A DNA stretch of 39,813 nucleotides from Deltaproteobacteria bacterium (GTDB lineage Bacteria > Myxococcota_A > Polyangia > Nannocystales > Nannocystaceae), in contig RFGU01000059.1 in assembly GCA_003696955.1 (NCBI GenBank), positions 1-39,813 on the forward strand. Direction: 5' to 3'. A program made the translations under genes and the position numbers. Below, one piece after another: positions 32,976 to 39,813 of the stretch (within the stretch, counting starts at the first letter, position 1; each line of letters begins with the position of its first letter). The notes beneath the pieces are model-generated. The model saw only the letters and a program-made list of their open reading frames with translations, made no database searches and was not told the DNA's origin.

Positions 32976-34133
32976 ATGGATCCACGAACACCTCGACGAC
33001 TGGCGCTCTCGGTGATGCTCTGCGGCCTGGTGGCCGGCTCGGCGTGCGGCGACAAGGGTGGCCCGGAGGCCAAGCCGGCCCCGGCCAAGCACGGAGCTTC
33101 GGCGAAGGAGAAGGAACAGGCTGCGGCCAAGAAGAAGGAGGCGATCCCCGATGTGTCGGCCGCCCAGATCCTCGAGCGAGCCAAGCCCCTCTTCAGTCCC
33201 CTGCCGGAGGTCATGGCGAGCCCGGACAACCCGGTGACGGACGCCAAGGTCGAACTCGGCCGCATGCTCTACTACGACACGCGGCTGTCGAAGAACCACG
33301 ACATCTCGTGCAACACCTGCCACGACCTCGAGAAGTACGGTGTCGATCCGCGCGGCACGCCGACCTCGGCCGGCCACAAGGGGCAGATGGGGGACCGCAA
33401 CTCACCCACGGTCTACAACGCCGCGCTCCAGATCGCCCAGTTCTGGGACGGGCGCGAGCCGACGGTGGAGGCGCAGGCCAAGCAGCCCATCTTGAACCCG
33501 GTGGAGATGGCGATGCCGAACGAGGCAGCCGTGGTGGCCGTCCTCGAGTCGATCCCGGGCTACGTGGAGAAGTTCAAGGCGGCGTTTCCCGACGATGCCA
33601 AGCCGGTGACGTACGACAACATGGCCAAGGCCATCGGAGCCTTCGAGCGCAAGCTCGTGACACCGGCGCCCTTCGACCAGTTCCTGGCCGGCAACATGGG
33701 GGCCCTCAACAAGAAACAACTTTGGGGGCTTCAGCTCTTCATGGACGTGGGTTGCACCACGTGCCACACGGGGCCCGGGCTTGGCGGCACGATGTTCCAA
33801 AAGCTCGGCAGCGTCAAGCCCTGGCCCACCAAGGACGAGGGACGGTACAAGGTGACGAAGCAGGAAGCGGACAAATTCGTCTTCAAGGTCCCGATCCTGC
33901 GGAACATCACCAAGACGGGCCCGTACCTGCACGACGGCTCCATCGCCGATCTCGGCGAGATGGTGCAGAAGATGGCCGAGCATCAGACGGCCAAGGGCCG
34001 CCTTTCGGATGCCGAACTCGATGCGCTCCTCGCATTCCTCGACGCCCTGACGGGCGAGATCCCCAAGGAACTCATCGCCAAGCCCGAGCTTCCGGCGTCG
34101 GGACCGAACACTCCCAAGCCGGACCCGAGCTAG
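32976..34133 (+). CDS. Di-heme cytochrome c peroxidase lipoprotein
   Basis: The 385-aa product has a lipoprotein signal peptide (VAGSAC, Cys 24) and a Lys/Ala-rich linker, so it is anchored in the periplasm. Two c-type heme sites are present, CNTCH (112-116) and CTTCH (260-264). The family motifs are in order: VELGRMLYYDTRLSKNHDISC, GMSSPTVYN-type DRNSPTVYNAALQ, FWDGREPTVEAQAKQPILNPVEM, and PILRNITKTGPYLHDGSIADL with the axial Met/His region. This is the bacterial di-heme cytochrome c peroxidase / MauG-related fold, which reduces hydrogen peroxide with electrons from small cytochromes. A GAAGGAG lies 6 nt before the ATG. The gene ends 23 nt before a strong intrinsic terminator. It diverges from the HSP90-like operon. 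Confidence 0.95.
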   Translation: MDPRTPRRLALSVMLCGLVAGSACGDKGGPEAKPAPAKHGASAKEKEQAAAKKKEAIPDVSAAQILERAKPLFSPLPEVMASPDNPVTDAKVELGRMLYYDTRLSKNHDISCNTCHDLEKYGVDPRGTPTSAGHKGQMGDRNSPTVYNAALQIAQFWDGREPTVEAQAKQPILNPVEMAMPNEAAVVAVLESIPGYVEKFKAAFPDDAKPVTYDNMAKAIGAFERKLVTPAPFDQFLAGNMGALNKKQLWGLQLFMDVGCTTCHTGPGLGGTMFQKLGSVKPWPTKDEGRYKVTKQEADKFVFKVPILRNITKTGPYLHDGSIADLGEMVQKMAEHQTAKGRLSDAELDALLAFLDALTGEIPKELIAKPELPASGPNTPKPDPS

Positions 34134-34155
34134 GCGGGGGCGCACGTGGCCTACC

Positions 34156-34198
34156 CGGACGGGGCGTCGCAGCCATCGCGGCGTCCCGTCCGCGTTTT
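34156..34198 (+). terminator. Intrinsic terminator of the cytochrome peroxidase gene
   Basis: CGGACGGG (34156-34163) pairs with CCCGTCCG (34185-34192), and seven further base pairs, two of them G-U, extend inward (34164-34170 with 34178-34184), leaving a 7-nt loop. CG and TTTT (34195-34198) follow. This is the clearest Rho-independent terminator in the window. Confidence 0.8.
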
Positions 34199-34202
34199 CC
34201 GC

Positions 34203-34208
34203 TAGCAT
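34203..34208 (+). promoter_or_regulatory. Candidate -10 of the antiporter gene
   Basis: TAGCAT ends 10 nt before the ATG at 34219, directly after the terminator of the previous gene. No good -35 is visible because the region upstream is the terminator stem. Confidence 0.35.
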
Positions 34209-34218
34209 CGGGGCGGTC

Positions 34219-35721
34219 ATGGATCCGGTGACCCAATTCCTCGTGCTCGTCGCGGGCCTGTTCCTGCTCGGAACGCTCGGCGAGGTCATCTTCGCCCGCA
34301 CCCAGATCCCGGACGTGGTCTGGCTCATCGTCGCCGGGATCATCCTCGGTCCCATCGCCGGGGTGGTGCCACGACAGAGCCTGGTCGACATCACCCCCTA
34401 CTTCGCGGCCCTGACCCTCATCATCGTCCTGTTCGAGGGGGGCAGTCGGCTCGTGCTCGACGACCTGCTGCGGGCGGCGCCTCGGGCCTCCCTCCTGGCG
34501 ATCGCAAGCTTCACCCTCACGACCTTCGTCGTCGCCGGCGTCAGCATGATCTTCGGCGTGTTCGAGGTGCTCCCGGACTGGAGCTTCGCCAAGGGCATCA
34601 TGCTCGGCGCGATCCTCGGCGGATCGAGTTCCCTCATCGTCATGCCGAGCATGTCGCTTGCCAAGGTCAAGGAGAGCGTCGCCAACCTGGTCAACCTGGA
34701 ATCGGCCCTGACCGACGCCCTGTGCGTGGTGGTCACCTTGGCCATGGTCGACGTGGTGGTCTCGGGCGCGGCCTCGTTCGGGCAGACGGCCCTGGTCCTC
34801 CTACGCAGCTTCGGGATCGCCTTCGCCGTCGGCGTCCTGGCCGGATGGGCCTGGCTTCCGGTGCTTCGACTTCTCGCCGGCAGTCCCCACGTCTATCCTC
34901 TGACGCTTTCGGCCCTCATCCTGCTGTACGTCGCCGTCGATGCCGCAGGCGGGAGCGCCGCCCTGGGGATCCTCACGTTCGCCGTCATCGTGGGCAATGC
35001 GCCTGCGATCCTCGCGCGGATCGGGTTCGCTTCGAAGGAACGTCCCGTCGAACTCGACATGCAGGTGCGGGCGGCCCACACCCAGATCAGCTTCATCGTC
35101 AAGTCCTTCTTCTTCACCTTCATCGGGCTCATGCTCTCGCCGCCGTGGGGGCTTTTGGCCCTCGGCGTCTTCCTCGGGATCGTGATGCTCGGGGCGCGGA
35201 TCCCCGCCGTGTTCGTCGCCACCCGTGGCACCCACTACTCGCGCGGCGAACTCGAGTTGGTCACGGTGTCGTTCCCGCGGGGGATGGCCGCGGGCGTGCT
35301 GGCCACGATCCCGGCCTATGCGGGGGTTCCGGGAACGGATGAACTGCCTTCCGTGGTGTTCGCCGCGGTGATCACGACGATCCTGTTGTTCGCGGGGCTC
35401 TTTCCCCGGGCCAAGAAGCGGGCCACGGCGGACGAGGCCCGTGGCGCGGCTTCCGGGGCCGCCGCGACAACCGACGCTTCCGCGTCCGGGTCTGCCGCCG
35501 CCGGCGCCGAGCCGGGCGGCGACGAAGTTCGACAGGATGGGGCGGCGGCGTCCCCGTCCGATCCGTCGCCGCCCGCGCTTCCCGCGGAAAGCCCAACCGG
35601 CACGCCACCCCCGGACGATGGAGTCGTCGCCACGGGAGCATCCGATGCTCCGGCAGCGCAGGCTCCTCCCGCCGCTTCGGGTCCGGTGACGCCCCCACCC
35701 GCCGATCCGGCGGACTCCTAG
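34219..35721 (+). CDS. Cation:proton antiporter (CPA family)
   Basis: The 500-aa product is a polytopic inner-membrane protein with about twelve helices. It starts FLVLVAGLFLLGTLGEVIF and shows the antiporter core: IILGPIAGVVP (helix 2 region), LIIVLFEGGSRL, AILGGSSSLIVMP, and NLESALTDALCV (159-170). The ion-binding N-D pair of CPA1 exchangers (or D-D of CPA2) appears here as T165-D166, so stoichiometry cannot be assumed. Helices end about residue 405; the last roughly 95 residues are a low-complexity Ala/Pro/Ser/Thr/Asp tail with no fold. The next gene starts one nt after the stop, so the two form an operon. The ATG is preceded by TAGCAT. Confidence 0.87.
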   Translation: MDPVTQFLVLVAGLFLLGTLGEVIFARTQIPDVVWLIVAGIILGPIAGVVPRQSLVDITPYFAALTLIIVLFEGGSRLVLDDLLRAAPRASLLAIASFTLTTFVVAGVSMIFGVFEVLPDWSFAKGIMLGAILGGSSSLIVMPSMSLAKVKESVANLVNLESALTDALCVVVTLAMVDVVVSGAASFGQTALVLLRSFGIAFAVGVLAGWAWLPVLRLLAGSPHVYPLTLSALILLYVAVDAAGGSAALGILTFAVIVGNAPAILARIGFASKERPVELDMQVRAAHTQISFIVKSFFFTFIGLMLSPPWGLLALGVFLGIVMLGARIPAVFVATRGTHYSRGELELVTVSFPRGMAAGVLATIPAYAGVPGTDELPSVVFAAVITTILLFAGLFPRAKKRATADEARGAASGAAATTDASASGSAAAGAEPGGDEVRQDGAAASPSDPSPPALPAESPTGTPPPDDGVVATGASDAPAAQAPPAASGPVTPPPADPADS

Positions 35722-35722
35722 G

Positions 35723-37843
35723 ATGACCGGCGCCGGCCGCGTACGCGCCCATCGACCCGCGACGGGGCCGGGCGTACGCGCGCCCCTCGTCCTGTGGGCG
35801 CTCGCATGCGTGCTCGCGGCCATCTCGGCATCGTTCGGGCTGCGGATCGATTTCTCGTCGCGTGCCTTCTACGGCGGCGGAGAGAACGTCGAGGCACTCG
35901 CGAGGGACACGGCGGCGTTCGGTCCGGACGACGACCTCCTCTTCGTGGTGTTCGACGGGATGGAGGGCCGCGACGGTCGCATCGGAGAACTCGTGGCGGA
36001 CCTCGTGGCACTTCCCGAGGTGGCCGCCGCCGTGCCTCCAGCCGTCGCCGCCGAGCGCCTGGCCGGCACCACGGCTGCGCGCTTCGTGCGATCCGACGAC
36101 GGCCGCGTGCTCGCCATGCCCGTGCGCCTGGTCCAGGGGACCGACGACCTGGGGTTCGCCGTCCGGGCGGTCGCGTCCATCGAGGCCGTCCTCGCCCGCC
36201 GTGGGTTCGACGACGCCGCATTGGCGGGCGTGCCCGCGGTGCGCGGTCGCTTCTTCGAGATCGCGCTGCGCGACCAGGCACGCCTCACCCCGCTTTCGTT
36301 CCTGGTGGTGGGCGCATTCGCTGGGTTGGCCACGGGACGATGGCGGTGGGGGGCGGCCGGGGTGGCCGTCGCCGGGGCCGTCCTCCTCGTCCAGGTCGGG
36401 ACCATGGCGATCGTCGGCCTGCCGGTGGGGCTGCTCAACCAGGCGTACTTCACCGTGCTGCCAGCGCTTGCGGTGTCGGAGTGGCTGCATCTGGTGGCCG
36501 CAGCCGACGCCCACGCGGCAAGCCCCGACCCCGTGGAGCCGGCCCTTCGCCGTGTCATGCCGGCGACGCTTCTGGCCCAGGGGACGACTGCCGTCGCCAT
36601 GGCCTCGCTTGCCCTCTCCGGCGTGCCCGAGGTGACGCGCTTCGGTCTCGGGCTGCTGCCGGGGCTCGTCGCCATCGTCGCCGTCCAGGCGACCCTCGCC
36701 CCCGCCCTGATCCGGTGGTTGCGTCCGTCGGGTTCCGTTGCGCGCCGGCGCGCGGCACCATGGACCCGCCTGGGAACGTGGGCGGCCCGCCGCGCCGGGT
36801 GGGTGTTGGCGGGGGCCGTCGTCGTTGCCGCGGCCGCGGGCGCATACGCGGCAAGGGTGCCGGTCGACAACCGGCTGACGGATCTCCTCGATGCGCAAGA
36901 CCCCGTGCGCCGAGCATCCGAGACCCTCGAGCAGCGGCTCGGGGGCTCGCTCTCCCTATCGGTGGTCGTAGACGACCCGAATGCTCCGTCGTTCGACACC
37001 GAGCGCTGGCTCGGGGCGGAGCGGAGCATCGCGGCGATGCCGGGGGTGCGTGCCGTGCTCGGGCCGGGCGCGCTGGCCGAGGCGACCGCGCTTTCGCCGA
37101 CGGCGGCGACGGCGGTCCTCGACGGCCTCGGACTTCCGCGCCTGCGAAGCCGCAGCGGCGCGTCGATGCGGATCGTCGTGGGCACGGTGGATCCGGGGGG
37201 CCGGGCCTTCGTGGAACTGGCGGGGCGCATCGAGGAGGCCGCCCGCCGCCATCTCGCGACGTCGGACGTCCGCGTGGCGGGTACGGCGCTGTTGGCCTAT
37301 CGCGGGGTCAATCGGGTGGGCGAGCACCTCGCGCGCAGTCTCACCATGGCACTGGGGGTGGTGGCCGTCGTGCTGGCCTTGGCCATGGGCCGGATCCGCT
37401 ACGGGCTTGCGGCGCTCGTGTCGAATGCGTTGCCGCTGCTGGTCGCGTTCGTGGCCGTGGGCCTCGTGCGCGGGGCCGTGGATCCCCTGGCCGCCGTGGT
37501 GCTCGCCCTGGCCCTCGGCATCGCTGCCGACGACACCGTGCACCTTTCCGTGGACGCGGCGGCCCAGCGGCGGCGCGGAGCCGGGCCGGGGCGGTCCGTG
37601 GTGCTCGCCCTGCGCCACAGCGGTTGGGCTGCCGGATGGACGACGGTGGCCCTGGTGGCCGGCTTCGCCGTCGACGGTCTGGCCAGCTTCCCTCCACTTC
37701 GAGACCTTGCCCTCCTCGGTGGCATCACGCTCGCCGTGGCGTTGCTCGCCGACCTCACGGTGGTTCCGGCCGCGCTCGTGTGGCCTCGGCGAGGGCCCGC
37801 TCCTCCGCCGGGATCCGAACGAAGCGAAGGACCAGCAAATTGA
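35723..37843 (+). CDS. MMPL/RND-family exporter
   Basis: The 706-aa product has the repeated RND layout of the MMPL type: a first helix (APLVLWALACVLAAISASFG), a large extracytoplasmic domain, and a membrane block starting LTPLSFLVVGAFAGLATG. The second half repeats the layout (WVLAGAVVVAAAAGAYAARVPVDNRLTDLLD, later SLTMALGVVAVVLALAMGRIRYG). The conserved proton-relay region reads LALALGIAADDTVHLSVD near residue 600. Such proteins move lipids, hydrophobic compounds or polyketides out of the cell using the proton gradient. Its start is one nt after the antiporter stop. The 3' end overlaps the ICMT-like gene on the other strand by 89 bp. Export of the polyketide made next door is an attractive but unproven role. 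Confidence 0.9.
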   Translation: MTGAGRVRAHRPATGPGVRAPLVLWALACVLAAISASFGLRIDFSSRAFYGGGENVEALARDTAAFGPDDDLLFVVFDGMEGRDGRIGELVADLVALPEVAAAVPPAVAAERLAGTTAARFVRSDDGRVLAMPVRLVQGTDDLGFAVRAVASIEAVLARRGFDDAALAGVPAVRGRFFEIALRDQARLTPLSFLVVGAFAGLATGRWRWGAAGVAVAGAVLLVQVGTMAIVGLPVGLLNQAYFTVLPALAVSEWLHLVAAADAHAASPDPVEPALRRVMPATLLAQGTTAVAMASLALSGVPEVTRFGLGLLPGLVAIVAVQATLAPALIRWLRPSGSVARRRAAPWTRLGTWAARRAGWVLAGAVVVAAAAGAYAARVPVDNRLTDLLDAQDPVRRASETLEQRLGGSLSLSVVVDDPNAPSFDTERWLGAERSIAAMPGVRAVLGPGALAEATALSPTAATAVLDGLGLPRLRSRSGASMRIVVGTVDPGGRAFVELAGRIEEAARRHLATSDVRVAGTALLAYRGVNRVGEHLARSLTMALGVVAVVLALAMGRIRYGLAALVSNALPLLVAFVAVGLVRGAVDPLAAVVLALALGIAADDTVHLSVDAAAQRRRGAGPGRSVVLALRHSGWAAGWTTVALVAGFAVDGLASFPPLRDLALLGGITLAVALLADLTVVPAALVWPRRGPAPPPGSERSEGPAN

Positions 37844-38300
37844 CGGCCGAGACGACCGCCGCCGTGACGTAGGCGCCCACGGCGACGGGCACGCACGCCA
37901 GCTCGAGGACGACGGCCACGTAGTTGGGATGGCGCAGGTAGCGGTAGATCCCGCGTCGGATCGGGGGCTGGCCGGGCAGGACCAGGATCCGCGTGTTCCA
38001 CCGGCGCCCGAGCGTGACAATTGCGGCGTAGCGAAAGATCTGGGCCACGACGAATCCGGCGAGGGCCAGCGCCGTCACGGCGGGAGGCGGAGCTTGGCCG
38101 CGCAGGAGGGCCTCGGCCGGGAAGGCGAGGATCCACGCCACGTGGAGGGCGACGAGGAAGCGGTAGTGGCGGCGGCCGACCTCGACGGCGCCGCGGGCCC
38201 GTGCCCAACGTCCATTGCGCACCGAAAGCCACACCTCGGACCACCGCTGCACGGCGACCACGGCGAAGAGGACGACGACGAGGGTGGTGTGGTCTACCAT
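37755..38300 (-). CDS. Isoprenylcysteine-carboxyl-methyltransferase-like membrane methyltransferase
   Basis: The 181-aa inner-membrane protein has about five helices and the conserved C-terminal motif of the ICMT/PEMT family, RRGIYRYLRHPNYVAVVLEL, which binds S-adenosylmethionine at the membrane surface. Bacterial members next to type III polyketide synthases, such as BpsB of Bacillus subtilis, methylate alkylpyrones. The ATG at 38300 overlaps the end of the polyketide synthase gene by 7 bp, so the two are coupled. The final 89 bp overlap the MMPL gene in opposite orientation. The start is supported by the reading frame beginning directly before the first helix ([18 protein letters not shown]). 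Confidence 0.9.
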   Translation of the reverse strand: MVDHTTLVVVLFAVVAVQRWSEVWLSVRNGRWARARGAVEVGRRHYRFLVALHVAWILAFPAEALLRGQAPPPAVTALALAGFVVAQIFRYAAIVTLGRRWNTRILVLPGQPPIRRGIYRYLRHPNYVAVVLELACVPVAVGAYVTAAVVSAVNLLVLRFVRIPAEERALAEATRARPEPP

Positions 38301-39331
38301 TGGAGGGCGACGGACTCGATGGCCAGGCCCGGGCCGAGGGCCGCGACGGCCATCTGCGTACCGGGGGCGGGTGGGTGCGTGCGCCGTATGCGATCGAGGA
38401 CGAACAGGGCGGTGGGGCTCGACATGTTGCCGCAGGTGCGCAGGATCTCGCGGCTTGCGGCCAGGTCCTGCTCGGGCGGCGCGAGGACCTCGTCGTAGGC
38501 CGCGAGGATCTTGGGTCCCCCGGGATGGAGGGCGAAGCGGTCGAAGCGTCGTACGGCCGCCTCGGTCGCAAGCCGGTCGAGGGCGCCGCCCACGTGCCGC
38601 CGTACGAGCCCTGGTAGGGTGGGGGCGAAGCGGACCTTGAGCCCCTCGTCCACCACGTCCCATCCCATGGCGTCCGCGGTGTCCGGGACCAGGGTGGTCG
38701 CGGCACCGCGCACCACGGGGCCCGTGTTCCCCGGGGCGAGGACCACCGCCGCCGCTCCGTCCCCGAAGAGGGCGCAGGCGATGAGGTTGGCGCGCGAGGT
38801 GTCCGACGGCAGGAAGGCGAGGCTGCAGGTCTCGACGGCCACGGCCAGGATGGGAGCGCAGCGGGCCCGGGCGAGGTCGGCGGCAAGCGCCAAGGCGGCC
38901 ACGCCGCCCGCGCAACCAAGCCCCCAAAGGGGGGCGCGGCGCACGTCCCGGGTCAGTTCGAGGCGCACGGCCACGTCCCGGTCGAGGTTGGGGGCGGCCA
39001 CGCCCGTGCTACACGCGACGACGACGGCTGCGACGTCTCGGGGTCGGTGGCCTGCGTCGGCAAGGGCGCGTTCGGCCGCCGCCGTCGCGAGCGCGGGCGC
39101 CGTGCGGGCGAACTCGGCCTGCTTCGCGGCGAAGGAGGGATCGGCGGTGAAGAAGTCGAGGGGCGCGCACAGTCGGCGCGTCTCGACGCCGGCGCGATCG
39201 AAGACGCCGAGCATCCGTGCCAGCTCGGGGCGCCGGGCGACGAGTCGCCGTTCCACGAAGGCGCGCGCCTCGTCGGCCCGAAGCTCGTGGGGCGGCAGGG
39301 CCGTTCCGAACCCGCATACGGCGACGGTCAT
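38294..39331 (-). CDS. Type III polyketide synthase (chalcone/stilbene-synthase family)
   Basis: The 345-aa cytoplasmic enzyme condenses an acyl-CoA starter with malonyl-CoA units. The catalytic triad is visible: Cys 140 in [10 protein letters not shown], His 269 in [11 protein letters not shown], and Asn 302 in CGNMSSPT. Flanking motifs TGVAAPNLD and [23 protein letters not shown] [19 protein letters not shown] also match. With the ICMT-like neighbour, alkylpyrone or alkylresorcinol synthesis from a fatty acyl starter is likely; the exact product is unknown. The ATG at 39331 overlaps the nitroreductase stop (ATGA). Length is typical of bacterial enzymes. Confidence 0.95.
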   Translation of the reverse strand: MTVAVCGFGTALPPHELRADEARAFVERRLVARRPELARMLGVFDRAGVETRRLCAPLDFFTADPSFAAKQAEFARTAPALATAAAERALADAGHRPRDVAAVVVACSTGVAAPNLDRDVAVRLELTRDVRRAPLWGLGCAGGVAALALAADLARARCAPILAVAVETCSLAFLPSDTSRANLIACALFGDGAAAVVLAPGNTGPVVRGAATTLVPDTADAMGWDVVDEGLKVRFAPTLPGLVRRHVGGALDRLATEAAVRRFDRFALHPGGPKILAAYDEVLAPPEQDLAASREILRTCGNMSSPTALFVLDRIRRTHPPAPGTQMAVAALGPGLAIESVALQW

Positions 39332-39813
39332 GACGACGAGGGCTCCGGCGTCGGGTCGGGTTCGGGGGTGCGAAACGTGTTGCGAAACACGAACTGGGAC
39401 AAGCGCTTGCGGTGCCGGCTCGACCAGTCGATGCGCGGGCGCTGCTTGTCCGCCGGCAGGTATCCCAGGCGCAGGATCGCCATCAGCACCAGGTCGTTGG
39501 GCACCTCGAGGATGCGCTCGAGCTCGGCGCGGGCGTCGGGGATCTCCAGGGGCGTGGAGACGAACTGGATCCCCATGCCCAGCTCCACCGTGGTCAGCCA
39601 GACGTTCTCGAGGGCGGCCGCCAGTCCGAACACGCTGTAGAAGGCGGCAAGCTCCCCTTCGCGGTACTCCTCGCGGGTCAGGCATGCGGCGAGCAGCAAG
39701 GGGCTCTCCGCGACGAGCCGTTCGTTGTCCCGCCCGAGGATCCGCGGTACGCCCAGCCGCGTCATGATCCGAACCCCGAAGGGGGTGAGGGCGTACCCCG
39801 CGAAGGGGCGAAG
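39328..39813 (-). CDS. Nitroreductase-family flavoprotein (5' end cut by window)
   Basis: The open frame enters from the right edge with no start and reads [17 protein letters not shown] before continuing to the stop at 39328. It has the features of the C-terminal half of nitroreductases, which are FMN-dependent dehydrogenases or reductases: [27 protein letters not shown] (helix with Gln/Asn and Gly) and [21 protein letters not shown]. Its stop overlaps the start of the type III PKS gene by 4 nt, so it belongs to that operon and may reduce or oxidise the polyketide. A separate function is also possible. The N-terminal FMN-binding part lies outside the window. Confidence 0.82.
   Translation of the reverse strand, partial: LRPFAGYALTPFGVRIMTRLGVPRILGRDNERLVAESPLLLAACLTREEYREGELAAFYSVFGLAAALENVWLTTVELGMGIQFVSTPLEIPDARAELERILEVPNDLVLMAILRLGYLPADKQRPRIDWSSRHRKRLSQFVFRNTFRTPEPDPTPEPSSS

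Noticed and set aside
35372..36898. 508-codon minus-strand open frame opposite the MMPL gene
   Set aside because: It lies antisense to a clear transporter with helices and motifs; the translation is His/Arg/Gly-rich and featureless.

Overview
This is a very GC-rich chromosomal window from a bacterium that looks like a member of the Myxococcota, probably near the Nannocystaceae. The clues are a MYXO-CTERM-type tail (GC-rich tripartite tail with Cys, membrane segment and Arg cluster), a DUF2378/TIGR02265-type protein, a Ser/Thr kinase with C-terminal TPRs, PEGA and TPR membrane proteins, and lipoproteins with Thr/Gly-rich linkers. The taxonomic call is inference from gene content. No rRNA, tRNA, CRISPR array, insertion sequence or prophage was seen.

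Layout. 1-2819: a partial methyltransferase and a PP2C phosphatase on the minus strand, diverging from recA. 3043-9292: an FG-GAP lipoprotein converging on a minus-strand series (spondin-domain lipoprotein, BCP-type peroxiredoxin, Cys-rich lipoprotein, EEP-family hydrolase). 9406-14330: a CASTOR/POLLUX-like ion channel with an EF-hand loop next to its pore, overlapping tail to tail with modC of a tightly coupled modABC operon. 14691-16833: two tandem paralogous membrane proteins of unknown function. 16957-18904: a polytopic membrane protein diverging from a small lipoprotein with Cys-Gly repeats. 19029-20567: a stand-alone murE. 20609-26326: a TPR kinase diverging from a PEGA protein, then a zincin-like MYXO-CTERM protein and a TPR membrane protein.

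The least ordinary locus is 26339-32864, a minus-strand run of five genes. They encode a small lipoprotein, an HSP90-like GHKL ATPase, a 988-aa protein, a DUF2378-like protein and a patatin-like lipase. The first three genes are joined by 4-nt stop/start overlaps. Reading the ATPase and the 988-aa protein side by side shows that the large protein is a colinear, diverged copy of the ATPase that has lost the ATP-binding residues, so the pair looks like an active ATPase with a pseudo-ATPase partner. I do not recognise this as a described system.

The right end (32976-39813) holds a di-heme cytochrome c peroxidase with a good intrinsic terminator, a cation/proton antiporter coupled to an MMPL/RND exporter, and a converging operon of nitroreductase, type III polyketide synthase and isoprenylcysteine-methyltransferase-like enzyme. 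The last two resemble known bacterial alkylpyrone/alkylresorcinol loci.

A recurring signal is a TANNNT hexamer 6-11 nt upstream of several start codons, which suggests many leaderless or nearly leaderless transcripts. Start codons were chosen by eye from conserved N-termini, Shine-Dalgarno matches, GC at third codon positions and these hexamers; several are uncertain and are marked so.
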